From contig NC_133284.1 in the NCBI RefSeq assembly GCF_005239225.2, forward strand, positions 6,105,770-6,169,769: a DNA stretch of 64,000 bases. Reading direction: 5' to 3'. A program made the position numbers and the translations under genes. Below are positions 49,346-61,484 of this stretch, in pieces; positions within the stretch are counted from its first letter, which is position 1, and each line of letters begins with the position of its first letter. The stretch is from Populus alba. Lineage: Eukaryota; Streptophyta; Magnoliopsida; Malpighiales; Salicaceae. The notes beneath the pieces are model-generated. The model had not been told where the DNA came from and made no database searches. It saw only the letters and a list, made by a program, of their open reading frames with translations.

Positions 49346-49570
49346 GTTATCATTTTTTTATTTTTTTAGTTTAATGTGGGTGTCCGGGCCAGCTTGCGCG
49401 GACCTCAACTAATCCCACGGGTCCTGAAATTAACGACTATGTAAGCCTCCAGTGGCCATCATATGAGCAACCACAGGACTCGAACCTGAGACCACAGATG
49501 GAGCAAACCTCTTGATCCCAAGTTCTTACCACTGAACCACCACCTAGATGGTTAGTTATCAATTTTTTTT
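49346..49570 (-). mobile_element. SINE, copy 2 (tRNA-derived, minus strand)
   Basis: The body is about 49,375-49,551. On the minus strand it starts CCATCTAGGTGGTGGTTCAG, has a tRNA-like A box (GGTTCAGTGGTAAGAAC), a B box CAGGTTCGAGTCCTG and a 3' end reading AAGCTGGCCCGGACACCCAC, then an A-rich tail. Target duplications of the form GTTATCA(A)TTTTTTT flank it (49,346-49,360 and from 49,555). No protein; such elements move with LINE machinery. Confidence 0.8.
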
Positions 49571-49574
49571 TTTT

Positions 49575-50215
49575 TAGTTGCATTAGTTTTAGCCAAGTCT
49601 TGACATAGCAAGCTTGCGTGTGGCTTTTTTCAGTTGAACCCGATCCTTTTCTGTGTGTTTTAGTTTTATATTTTTAAAGAACGGTAAAAAAAGGTTAACA
49701 TAATATTTTAATTATCATTTAATTTTATCATGCCTCTCTAATAATATTATAGCTTCTGTTACCAAAATAAAAACAAAATGCATGAATCAGAAAAGACATT
49801 TCACAGAACAAATACATTTCTTTCTAATAGTTTAGTTCGTTGTATTTTTTATAAATATTTATTTTTATAATATCTAATTAAATAAAATATGAATTCTATA
49901 AAAAAAATTTATTAAATTTAACGGATGCACTCGTCAGTATGCACTCATCAATTCAGTTGAATCATGGTAGGTCACCTCCTACGTTGAAGGGTTTGAAACC
50001 TGGCATAATCCAATAACATGGTTGACGTGTCCCCATTTTAACCCACCAGCCTCGAACAAGTCTTTCCTGACAGTGCGCAGGCAACTGCGCAGCAATTTTA
50101 AATTTTTGTAACTTCAGATTTCTTATCAATGTAGACATTGAATATTCCTTACTTTCACCGTTTTACTTCTTTAACAAGAATGGGTTTTAAGTAAGTCCAT
50201 GCATTACGCTTGTTT
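49575..50215. other. Intergenic DNA, no gene seen
   Basis: AT-rich. Bases 49,920-50,100 are less AT-rich but not recognisable. Confidence 0.4.
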
Positions 50216-50375
50216 ATTTTGTATTTTAAAAATATGTATTTTTTAAATTATTATTATTATTATTATTAGATATTTTCAGATGTTAAAAATAAATTTTAAA
50301 AAATAAAAAAATAATATTTTAATATTTTTTTAAATAAGAAACAGTTTAAAAAAACAATTCTCATTATACTACTCT
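50215..50375. mobile_element. MITE-like repeat family, copy 5
   Basis: Has the shared core 'gatgttaaaaataaatttta' and right arm 'aacagtttaaaaaaacaattctca', with an (ATT)n expansion in the middle. It lies about 850 bases upstream of the CPL3 start codon. Confidence 0.5.
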
Positions 50376-50559
50376 TTCGATGTAACCATTCATTACGCTA
50401 TAATTTTCTTACTTTATGCATAATTAGCTACAATTTCATTCCTTGACTAACTCCATCGCTTTAATTTGGTCCTTTCATCCCATCATATTAATAGTTTTGG
50501 ATAAAGAAAACTCATGAAAGTCTTTGAAAAAAAATAAAATTGTGGAACGAGGACTTATT

Positions 50560-51063
50560 TGTACTTAACACTGGTAGCGCTCCTTTTCCAGATCGATGAC
50601 GTGCAGGGTTGAGATTTAAAAGCGCTCTCGATAGATTCGCATTGCATCAAACCTCTCATCTTGCTACTTCCTCCCATCGTCGTACCCCCCTCTAGTCGAA
50701 GCCGCAATCTCCCTCTCTCTCCGAAAAAAGGAACAAAAGAAATCATAACTTCACGATCTCATTTTCTATCTACAACAACAAACAGATCTGAGATCAAAGA
50801 TTCAAGGATTTTGAAGGTTCAATTTTTTTAACTGAAATTTGCAAATATTCAGATCTTGAAAAAAGAGAAAGCAAAACAACAACAACAACAAAATAAAAAA
50901 CCTAAATCGAACCAATCCGTTTGCTTTTGCACTCTAGATTCTTTGAAATTAGTTGATTCTTTCTTCAAATCCTGTTTCTTGATCGTGGATTGGGTTTTAC
51001 TACATGTTTAGATCCAGTTAAGGTTAACTATATTAAAAAGAAAGAAACCCTAGATAGATAGCG
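50560..51063 (+). promoter_or_regulatory. CPL3 promoter and 5' UTR region
   Basis: The sequence changes from AT-rich intergenic DNA to CT-rich text (50,690-50,730) and A/C-rich text (50,860-50,900), typical of a plant leader before the CPL3 ATG at 51,064. No TATA box or exact start can be assigned, and a leader intron cannot be excluded. Confidence 0.4.
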
Positions 51064-54000
51064 ATGGGTAAAAATGAGATCGCCGCCGGCGGTGGCAGTA
51101 GTGGAATAGAAGACGTTGAGGAGGGGGAAATATCGGATACAGCATCAGTGGAAGAGATCAGTGAAGAGGATTTTAATAAGCAAGAAGTTGTTATAGTGAA
51201 AGAAACACCATCTTCCAACAACAGCACACAGAAAGTTTGGACGGTGAGGGATCTGTACAAGTATCAAGTGGGAGGTGGATATATGTCTGGCTTGTATAAT
51301 TTTGCCTGGGCACGAGCTGTTCAAAATAAGCCATTAAATGAGCTGTTTGTTGAGGTTGAACTGGATGATAGTTCCAAGAAATCTTCTATAAATAGCAGCA
51401 AAGAAGATAAGAGAACTGTCGTGATCGATGATAGTGGTGATGAGATGGATGTTGTTAAAGTTATTGATATTGAGAAAGAGGAAGGGGAGTTGGAGGAAGG
51501 TGAGATTGATTTGGATTCGGAGCCGGTGGTGGTGCAGAGTGAGGGAATGGCGAGTGTTGATGTCGAAAACAGGGTGAAGTCTATTCGTAAAGATTTGGAG
51601 AGTGTTAGTGTGATTGAAACTGAGAAGTAAGTGTGTTTTTGTTGCTGAAAGTTTGTGAATTTTGTAGAAATGAAGATTTTGAAATATTTGGTGAAGGTAT
51701 TAGGATAATGATTATTATGATTAGATTAATTGTTTTGTTGGTTTATTTTTTGTAGGTCATTTGAGGCAGTTTGTTTGAAACTGCATAAAGTATTGGAGAG
51801 TTTGAAGGAATTGGTGGGGGGAAATGATAATAATTTTCCCTCAAAAGATGGTCTTGTTCAATTGCTTTTTATGGCAATTGGAGTTGTTAATTCGGTGAGG
51901 CACTTAAAGAATACTTTTTTTACTCAATTTCATTCATCAAAGAGTATTTATCGATATAAATTCTGGTCTAAAGCAGTTCTATTTAATGTTCTGTTGTAAT
52001 GCTGCTGGAAACTTTGTGGAGACTGAATTGTTGCTCATTGCAGGTTTTTTGCTCGATGAATCAAAAATTAAAGGAGCAGAATAAGGGCATTTTTTCAAGG
52101 TTTGGATTTTGTCATGTTCGTTATTTTGTTTTATTAGATTTTTCATACTCAAATTGTTTAGGTATCTCATCATTGCATCCTTCCGGTTACAGGTTTTTTT
52201 CCCTTCTAAATAGCCACTGTCCTCCTTTTTTCTCTCCCGGGCAGAACAAAGAGGTGCGTGGTTTGTAACTTCGACTTTAGAATTCATAGTCTATATTTTC
52301 CTTGAATGTTGCTTGCTGTTAATTATTGGTGCTGTTATTTCTCCGAGGCAACTAAAAAATGTGTCTGTTTCACAGATAGAGCTCATGGTTTCCTCAATGG
52401 GTTCTTATTATATTTTATCTAGTCCAAGAACTGGTGAAGATAGAGAAACACAGGTTTCTGGTGAAGTGAATGAGAATCATAATGATTCTTTAGCGAAAAC
52501 TGCAGGTTATGATTTGACAACTATGAATGAAAAGTTACCTGCTGCTGAAACTTTTGTTCAGAATAAGCCAAACAAGTCAATAGAAGCTCCTAAACCATCA
52601 GGTGTACCTAGTTTTAAGAGTAGGGGAGTCTTGCTTCCTTTGCTTGACCTCAAAAAATATCATGATGAAGACAGTCTTCCTTCACCAACACAGGAAACGA
52701 CACCTTTCCCTGTTCAAAGACTATTGGCTATTGGGGATGGAATGGTTAATTCTGGGTTGCCTGTGCCTAAGGTGGCACCTGTTGCTGAAGAGCCTAGAAT
52801 GCATCCCTATGAAACTGATGCACTCAAAGCTGTTTCCAGCTATCAACAAAAATTCAATCGTAATTCGTTTTTCACAAATGAACTTCCAAGCCCAACACCT
52901 TCGGAAGAATCAGGCAATGGGGATGGTGATACTGCTGGGGAAGTTTCTAGTTCATTGACTGTTGTTAACTACAGAACTGTAAATCCACCTGTTTCAGACC
53001 AAAAAAATGCTTCTCCTTCACCACCACCACCACCACCACCACCTCGTCCCCACCCTGACAGTTCTAATATTCGTGGAGTTGTACCCACTAGGAATTCTGC
53101 ACCAGTTAGTTCTGGGCCTAGTTCAACCATCAAAGCATCTGCAAAGAGCAGGGACCCTAGGCTTCGATATGTTAATATTGATGTCAGTGCTTTGGACCAC
53201 AACCAGCGAGCCTTGCCCATGGTTAATAACCTACCTAGAGTGGAACCTGCTGGAGCAATAGTGGGTTCGAAGAAACAGAAGATAGATGAGGATGTTCTGG
53301 ATGGTCCCTCATTGAAAAGGCAAAGAAATTCATTTGATAATTATGGTGCTATAAGGGATATTGAAAGTATGACTGGAACTGGTGGCTGGTTAGAGGACAC
53401 TGATATGGCTGAACCTCAAACCGTGAACAAAAATCAGTGTGCAGAGAATGTAGAACCTGGTCAAAGAATAAATAATGGATTTGTATGCCCTAGTTCTGGT
53501 AGTGTTAAGTCCAATGTGAATGGTAGTGGAAATGCGCAGTCCCCATTTATGGGAATCAGCAACATTACTGGAAGTGAACAGGCACAAGTTACAAGTACTG
53601 CTACAACATCCCTACCTGATTTATTGAAAGACATCGCTGTGAATCCAACAATGTTGATAAATATACTTAAGATGGGACAGCAACAGGGATTAGCATTAGA
53701 TGGACAGCAGGCACTTTCTGATCCTGCTAAAAGTACATCACATCCTCCAATTTCCAACTCAGTACTGGGAGCAATTCCTACAGTGAATGTTGCTTCCTCA
53801 CAGCCCTCTGGGATTTTGCCAAGACCTGCAGGAACTCAAGTTCCTTCTCAAATAGCCACATCAGTAAGTACTAATTGTCTGTAATTTTTTAGCATCCTGA
53901 AGTGACAATTATTGTTCGTAAGAATCTGCTTAGTAAGGAATGAAGTTTAATTGAGTTGAAGCACATGCATCTTTGGAGAATTATATGCGCCTAGTGCCTA

Positions 54001-56498
54001 TGCAGTTGGATTTGTTTGATCTTGAAATTAATGGTTTTGTAGTTTTATATTATATTGTGTATTTGTTTGGTGCTGGAACATTATCATCGCAAGTACAAAA
54101 TTTTTGTTAAATTTTAAGGATAGCCTTGGTTTCTTTTCTTTCTCTGGGATAATGCAATAAGTAAATAAAATAGAACCTTATGTGATTAGTGTTAAACAGT
54201 TAAAAAAAGATTTCCAAAATATCTCTTTCTCAGTATGTTGAAGGCTTCTTAATTATATATGGACTTGGACCCTGCAGGATGAGTCAGGAAAAATTCGAAT
54301 GAAACCACGAGATCCTCGTCGTTTTCTCCATAATCATTCACTCCAGAGGGCTGGGAGCTTGGGATCTGAACAATTCAAAACAACAACCCTCACACCCACC
54401 ACCCAGGGGACTAAAGATGATCAAAATGTGCGAAAACAAGAGGGGTTAGCGGAATTGAAGCCAACTGTGCCACCTGATATTTCCTTTCCGTTTACAAAGA
54501 GCTTGGAAAATATTGCTGATATTTTATCTGTTTCTCAAGCATCAACAACTCCACCTTTCATTTCTCAGAATGTTGCATCCCAACCCATGCAAACTAAGTC
54601 GGAGAGAGTGGATGGCAAAACTGGAATTTCAATTTCTGACAAGAAAACTGGACCTGCTTCATCTCCTGAAGTTGTTGCAGCAAGTTCTCATTCACAGAAC
54701 ACTTGGAAAGATGTTGAGCATCTTTTTGAAGGCTATGATGACAAGCAAAAAGCTGCTATACAGAGAGAGAGGGCAAGAAGGTTGGAAGAACAGAAGAAAA
54801 TGTTTGCTGCACGCAAGCTTTGCCTTGTCTTGGATCTTGATCATACTCTTCTCAATTCAGCCAAGGCAATTCTCTCTTCTTCTTTTTGTATAAATATGGC
54901 CTTTTTCCCGATCTGGGATAACAGTTGACAAACAAGTTCTTTCATATTAATTCAGCAATTCCTCACCTTTTCAGTTTGTTGAAGTAGACCCTGTGCATGA
55001 TGAGATTTTGAGAAAGAAAGAAGAGCAAGATCGTGAAAAGCCATGCAGACATATCTTTCGCATTCCTCATATGGGGATGTGGACGAAACTGCGGCCCGGG
55101 ATCTGGAATTTTTTAGAAAAGGTAATTTTAGTCAGGTTTTGAATTGATTTAGTGCTTGAGTTGTATTTTAGTCAACTAATGCAATTTTTTTCCTGCAATT
55201 AGGCTAGTAAACTGTTTGAACTGCATCTATACACAATGGGAAACAAGTTATATGCTACAGAGATGGCAAAAGTGCTTGATCCAAAAGGGGTTTTGTTTGC
55301 TGGACGAGTTATCTCCAGGGGTGATGATGGAGATCCTTTTGATGGTGATGAGAGGGTTCCCAAGAGCAAGGATCTTGAAGGGGTGTTAGGTATGGAGTCA
55401 GGTGTTGTTATCATAGACGATTCAGTGAGAGTCTGGCCCCATAACAAATTGAACTTGATAGTTGTAGAAAGGCAAGTATTTTGTGTCCCATTGGAGACCA
55501 TCATTTCTATGAAGGCATTTATTTATATTGGTTACATCATCTTTTCTCCCTTTACCCATTTACCAATCTGTGTTGCAGGTATATTTATTTCCCTTGCAGT
55601 AGACGTCAGTTTGGGCTTCCTGGTCCTTCTCTTTTGGAGATCGACCATGATGAGAGACCAGAAGATGGAACTTTGGCATGCTCTTTGGCGGTGAGGCAAA
55701 ACTCGAACTATCCCTGAGATTCTTGTAAACTTTCAATCCCTTGATCATTTGTTTTTGTTTGAAATAGGTTATTGAGAAAATACATCAGAACTTTTTTACC
55801 CATCATTCACTAGATGAAGCAGATGTTAGGAATATCCTTGCCTCAGAGCAGAGGAAGATTTTAGGTGGCTGTCGCATACTATTTAGTAGGGTGTTCCCGG
55901 TTGGTGAAGTCAACCCCCACCTTCATCCATTGTGGCAGATGGCGGAACAGTTTGGTGCTGTCTGCACCAACCAGATAGACGAACAGGTTACTCATGTTGT
56001 TGCCAATTCCCTTGGGACAGATAAGGTAATGTAACTGAGATGTCGCACCACTTTTCAGCAAAGATTGAATTCCAAATCAGAATTTTATTTTTTTCTGTTT
56101 TAAAAATTTTGAAAAATGCAAGGCTACTGCAGACCCTTAAAAAAATCAAATGAAAATAGAATGGGTGATTTAAACCAGAACAGACCTGTTCGTTGTTTCT
56201 CCTTAACGTGTAAAATGACACTTGAAAAGGCAAAAATTTTAGGTGTGTTTTAAATCGAGGCATGATTTCACTTGTTTTGAACAGGTAAATTGGGCTCTTT
56301 CCACGGGAAGAATTGTTGTCCATCCTGGCTGGTGAGAGTTCTGTAATTTTTATTTCGTTATGCTGTTTTGCACTGTTTTTCGTGTTTGACTAATGCCTTC
56401 TCGTTTTCACCCTCAACGCTCTTAATGTTAACAGGGTGGAAGCATCAGCTTTGCTTTATCGAAGAGCAAATGAGCAAGATTTTGCCATTAAACCATAA
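51064..56498 (+). CDS. CPL3: RNA polymerase II CTD phosphatase-like 3 (12 exons)
   Basis: Exons 51,064-51,626, 51,756-51,894, 52,044-52,099, 52,193-52,253, 52,376-53,863, 54,278-54,865, 54,975-55,121, 55,203-55,471, 55,579-55,690, 55,768-56,025, 56,285-56,331 and 56,435-56,498 give 1,263 residues, near the length of Arabidopsis CPL3. The N-terminus is acidic (EEGEISD; later EGELEEGEIDLDSEP), followed by a long disordered middle with a poly-Pro tract. The FCP1 phosphatase domain begins LCLVLDLDHTLLNSAK; D955 and D957 form the DxDxT nucleophile motif, and the second acidic pair lies in VVIIDDSVRVW (about 1086-1087). A BRCT domain closes the protein (EQRKILGGCRILFSRVFPVG to WVEASALLYRRANEQ). FCP1-type enzymes dephosphorylate the Pol II CTD in the nucleus; Arabidopsis CPL3 restrains abscisic acid and defence transcription. 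Introns 6 and 8 use GC donors. Confidence 0.97.
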
Positions 56499-57300
56499 CA
56501 ATCACCAACCTAACCCCATCTAGTAAAAACTAAGACCTGATAAACATGAAATCAAGATTTCTATTAAAGAGGAGAAGTATTGCGGGGTTGTGATGGAGAA
56601 GTTTCACTCTAGACCGGAGACTGCTTGACATAGTTTTGACTTCTGGGGCATGCTAACCACCCGTTTTGTTGCTAATAACCTGAAGAGTTCAAATGGGAAA
56701 TGACCGAGGGTCGTTGACCTTCATGAACTGTGGTGGCGGGTTGGTGGCGTGGAACGTAGTCTACCCTTGGGGCCAAGCCATGAAAATTGGCTTAGCAAGT
56801 GCTTCCCCGTTTAAAAAGTCTTTTGGGTAACATGGACGATCATCGAATATAAGGTCAGGAGAGCCAAAATTTAAAATTAACAAAGAAAATGACAGCTAAA
56901 GAGTGATTAACCTGAGCAACTCTTCAGACATATGCTATTGGAAGAAATCATTGACAGCTAAAAGGGGGAAGGGGGACTGGAGCTGCAAGGGATTAAACGA
57001 TAAATGAGGTGGAGGAAACGCATGCTGCTAGTGCTATGTTTTTTTAGAAAGGAGATGCGTGGTTTTTTTACAGTTGCTGATACGAAATTCCAAGTGGGCA
57101 GTAGTTTTCAGTGCCATTTAGCACATATGGCTCGTAAATTTTCCACATTTGGAGTTGGCAAGATGTGTGCGGTGCCGATGCTTGCGTTGCGGAAGTAGCC
57201 TCTACACCTTTTCCTTCTTGTTTCTTTGATTGCTTTCCAAATGCCTACTTGATGTAACTCGAGGTGGAAAAAAAAAAAAAAGGGAGTGGTAACCCAATGT
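56499..57300 (+). other. Probable CPL3 3' UTR and downstream DNA
   Basis: Moderately G+C-richer text follows the stop codon and probably includes the CPL3 3' UTR. The 64-codon frame at 57,004-57,198 is not recognised and shows no family resemblance. The poly(A) site cannot be placed. Confidence 0.4.
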
Positions 57301-58300
57301 ATTGCTGAAGTGCAAACGGCTGATAGTAATTAAGAGCATAACAATTTAAAGTAGAAGGGTTGTGTAAAAGACAAGGATGGTGTAAAAACGTGAAAGAGAA
57401 CACCCCAGTCTATGCTACTGGGATTGTTAAAGCTAGGAAGGAGTTCTGATCTCTTGGCTGCAACAATTCCACGCAATCTTACCTGGAGTTGCTATAAATA
57501 AGATGGTAACCAAAACTGGTGGTTAGACTTAAAGAGGACCACAAGAACCAAGAACCAAAGGTCGTTTCCTCTCTGGGTTGCTGTTACTGGTGGTGATGTT
57601 ATCCCTCACGCATTCACGTGCTACATTTTCCCTTGCTGCCTCTGATGGTGGACATGTTTTAGAGCAAACTGCCCGCAGTTGTTCCTTGTGAGGAGAATGC
57701 ACTCCTTTCTCCTTCGAGGCATGCTATCTGGTTGCATAAAAACTTTCTCATCATGGCAAATTGGCAATAGCTTTCGCATTATCACTCACAAATTGCAAGT
57801 TTGAAAACGGACAGGGTGTAAAACCATTAAGCAGGGATGGCAAAACTTGTGAATATTAAGAATTTTGTGTCACAATAACGATATGAATGCTCCAAGATAT
57901 CATAACTTGCATGCCGCCCTCCTCACGAGCTGCTGGACATCTTACATGATGATAACTCGAACTTGACTTGAAAATAAATATATAAATCTATGAGAAATGT
58001 GGATTAGACGACATGGTGGTTGAATTGAAAACATAAAATATTAATAATAATGCTTCCAGCACACTCGAACTAATTTATCTGATGACTTGCATGGTGTGAC
58101 ATTCCTTTTAAAAAAAGAATAAAGAAATATTACTATTATCTATGAGAATTGTGACATTTGTTATTAAAGTAGATGGCATAAAGTTGTTTCTAATACCTTT
58201 AGTAATACTCATAAGTTGCAAGCGGTGACATTAATTATGAACCTAACTTCATAAAAAATAAACGTAAAATATAATAAAACAAAACACTTTAAAATTTGAT
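57300..58300. other. Intergenic DNA, no gene seen
   Basis: Moderate composition to about 57,960, then AT-rich. No recognisable protein, RNA gene or bounded element. Confidence 0.4.
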
Positions 58301-58760
58301 AGAAAATAAAAACAATATTATTTTAAAGAAAGAGAAAAAAACCAAGCAAACTCGTGAAATCCTAGGTCTAAATTCAATTAAAAAAATTAATTTTTCAACC
58401 AATTTAATTTTGAATGATGAAATCATGAAAAAAATATCAATCTAAAAAACTTGTAAGAGTAAAAAAAAGATAATAATAAAAAAAATAAAGATCAAATTTG
58501 ATAGAAAAAAAACTCAAGGATGATGAAATTATACATAAAAAACAATCTAGAAAATGATTAAAAAAAAACAAATAGCAATTAAAAGAATAGGAACCAAGTT
58601 TGAAAGATTAAAAAATGATAGGGAAGTGAAATTGAAAAATATCAGTAATTTCATAGATTATTCAAAATTATATATAAAAAAATAGAAATCAAAGCACAAA
58701 TATCAAATGTGAAGGAAAAACTAATTGCAGGGGCTAGTCTAAAATTCTAAAGGGATTGAG
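58300..58760 (-). repeat. A-rich dispersed repeat family, second copy
   Basis: Phrases 'aatagcaattaaaagaatag', 'gaaccaagtttgaa' and 'gatgaaatcatgaaaaa' match the style and order of the 1.7-2.8 kb copy. Non-coding. Confidence 0.5.
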
Positions 58761-59423
58761 GTTGAAGTTGAGGAAGAAAAAGAAAGAGAGAAAAAAGGTC
58801 TTTTGGACCTAAATCAAAAGCGTATTTGTCGCATATGTTGCCCTATCACTAAGGGCGAAAGGCCTTGTACATGCCGTCTAAAAAGCACGAGGGTCGTCTA
58901 CTTGCTAGCACATAATATTTATTATGTAATCAATTATAATAATGCCTTCGAGTAACCTTTATATTATTAATAAAAGCAATGTAAAATAACAAAAAAAAAT
59001 ATTGTAAGAGAATTATATTGAATTTTTCTTTAAGGGCAACATAGTAATTAACTATTACCAAAAGAAATAAAAAGATCATAACACTATAACTCCCTCATTG
59101 AAAAGCATTATATTTTTTATTTAGGGTTAAATCAACAATTGTTTTGTACAAAAATGAATTTATTAATATAACCGTGTACAAATTATTAAAAATAATTATA
59201 TCAATAATAAAATATACCCCAATACATAGTTTTAAGATTATTTGAGGCGGGTAAAATAATGATTTGTTACTCTATCTGAGTCGTAGTCAGGTTAAAATTT
59301 GGGGGGGTTGTTATTGGAGTGTGAAATTGGTGTCCTTGAAGGTTTGACACCCGTTACCAAATCTACCATTCTGCGTGATTTTGTCTTACATCCCAACCCT
59401 TCTCTGAAAAGGAACTGATTTCG
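58760..59423. other. Intergenic DNA upstream of the NET pseudogene
   Basis: AT-rich, no gene. The last 150 bases are less AT-rich and may be the decayed promoter or leader of the pseudogene. Confidence 0.4.
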
Positions 59424-60664
59424 ATGGAGGAGCAGTTCAGCGATGACTTTTCTGCTTCTTTTTCATGGTGGTCTGCTAGAGACAAGCGTCCTTATCAATC
59501 CCAACGGCTTCAAGCTACTCTCTCAGGTTTTTCTCCCTATCTCTAACCTTTCATTCATGATTATTCTTGTATAAATGTTATACCTGTAAATAACCTGTTA
59601 CAATTACATATTTATGGCTATTAATTATGCTTTTCTTTATGTCAAATATTATCTGTTGTTTTCTCTCTCCTTTTCTTGAATTACTAGAAATACTTCACTT
59701 CTTTGCCAAGCAGAGATTGAAACCATCCCACCTCTGTTCTTAATGATCCCATCTTGCTGCAAATTATATCCCTCAAAGCATACAAACATTGATATAGCTA
59801 GGAGATATATACATTACTTGTCTCTCTAACGCTGTCTTTATGACTTCATCATCGACTTGGAGACATTTATAGCGCAAAAGGCTAATGAAATATGGAATTT
59901 GTAACAAAACGCAGATTTGGATAACAAGACTAAAATGTCCTAAATATCATACAAGATGATTTGCCGAGAGAGCTGAGATGTTTTATAAGAGAAGACCAGA
60001 GGTTATGAACCCAGTGCATGACTTGCACAAATCCTACCGTTCTTTAGCTGAAAGTATGACCAACTTAGATATGAAAGCATTCATGTTTCCCATTTGAGAT
60101 CATCATCCTCTTCGTCATTAAACTCCTCCAAACAAGTCCAGCTCTTCCAGGCCTGTGTAACGAAGGTAATGTTGGGAACACCAAATCGGAAGCACCAACT
60201 TCCCGCCCCGATTCATTTGCAGAAGAAAAATATAGTTTTGGACAGGAAAATGAGTCAATGTCAAGTGAACAATACAAGATCCTGAAGATCAATGGAGATG
60301 TTGATGGAAACGTTAACGAAAGTGGGCTGTAAAGATCATTAATGGTATTGGATTGAATGCAAACATTGATGGTAGTGATCACAAAATGGAAAGCCTCGAA
60401 AAGGAGAAATTGGGAGATGCATTAAGGCTACAGGTCTCGGAACTTACTGGGGATAGTTAGCAGCAGCAGAGTGAGCTAATAAAGAGAAATGACTAGAAGA
60501 AAGAAGTGATCAAACATCTTAGTGCCCAAATCAACAGGCTAATGGAAGAGAATAGGATCCTGAAGAGTTATCTTCCTAGCTACGAGGTGAATATGAGGCT
60601 GAACACCAAATCTCATGTATCAAAGCTGAAGAGGCTCCATTGCATTGGCAAGTTCAAGGGTTAA
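59424..60664 (+). pseudogene. NETWORKED (NAB-domain) family pseudogene, NET3-like
   Basis: The first exon, 59,424-59,526, reads MEEQFSDDFSASFSWWSARD and ends LQATLS before GT; an acceptor at 59,914 restores DLDNKTK. These are the WW and ELDxKTK landmarks of the NAB actin-binding domain. The next part gives FAERAEMFYKRRPEVM and LHKSYRSLAES, also NAB motifs. The frame is broken by TAA soon after KTKMS, by a TGA, and by a one-base loss after LAES where YDQLRYES continues in another frame. Further on, NEGNVGNTKSEAP continues to a TAA, and a last frame gives a coiled coil (KKEVIKHLSAQINRLMEEN, ILKSYLPSYE) ending KLKRLHCIGKFKG at 60,664, broken by two TAG codons. NET proteins link actin to membranes in plants. 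At least five lesions make this copy dead. Which NET subgroup it came from is less certain. Confidence 0.8.
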
Positions 60665-61480
60665 TTGGCATTTCCCACAAGTTTTGGTTGATAACGTAAT
60701 GCAATCAAAGAACAAGAAGGCTATCAGTCAAAAAATGCCACCAGTTCCTTTGGTTTTTTTCGAGCTGGTAGCCCTTTTGTTCTTTCATTGCAGCATTCCA
60801 TCCCATCCCATCGTTAAAATCAATGCCAAACTTGATCTTAATCTTGCCTCTTGTTTTCCTATTTCGCTGTAAGGAGATGCGCGCGGCTTTCCATTTTTCA
60901 TGGAATAATAACAGTTATTGTATACAAGAATGAATGTACTTGTAATTTCTTAATAATTATTTCCTGGCATTGGATTTTTTTGGTTCAAGCAATGGATTTT
61001 ATTTGACCATATCATAGTTCTCTCCCGAATTACTTCACCAAATTTAAGCAGGCCTTAATTCATTGGTTCTTGTGCAGAAATAGCAATTCATTATGGCTTA
61101 TATGATTTCTAATTAAACAACTAAATACTTATTTAGTCACTCACTTGCACTCGCATGAAGAATCATGTTTGCCTATTACAATGGATCAATCTTGATTCTT
61201 GCAATGGTTTTACTTCTGGTCAACAATACACAATGAGTATATGCTGTCTAAGTTTTCTCTATTAGCAAGTTTCATATATAACAGAACTCTAAAACGCGTG
61301 GGGAAAGTACTGTGATTTCCCCACAAAACAATTTTCTTTCTAAGTGCTGTGTTGTTTTTTTATGGAACAATTTTCTATATTAGTTAGTATTATATTATAG
61401 AAAGAGTTGTACCTGGAAGATTTTAATGGGGAGAACTGTAGCTAGCTGCTGATTTGACTTGCAAAAGTTGCATCTAGCAT
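60665..61480. other. DNA downstream of the NET pseudogene
   Basis: No gene. The first 250 bases probably hold the old 3' UTR. Near 61,295-61,330 a phrase with an inverted repeat (GGGGAAAGTACTGTGATTTCCCC) resembles the hairpins of the 37.9-39.4 kb array. Confidence 0.4.
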
Positions 61481-61484
61481 TATA

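Noticed and set aside
52969..53757. Antisense and shifted frames within CPL3 exon 5
   Set aside because: Shadows of the coding exon, including a poly-His or poly-Gly reading of the proline tract.
54866..54928. Read-through of CPL3 exon 6 into a short alternative C-terminus
   Set aside because: It would stop the protein in the middle of the FCP1 domain. A GC donor at 54,866 restores the conserved sequence.
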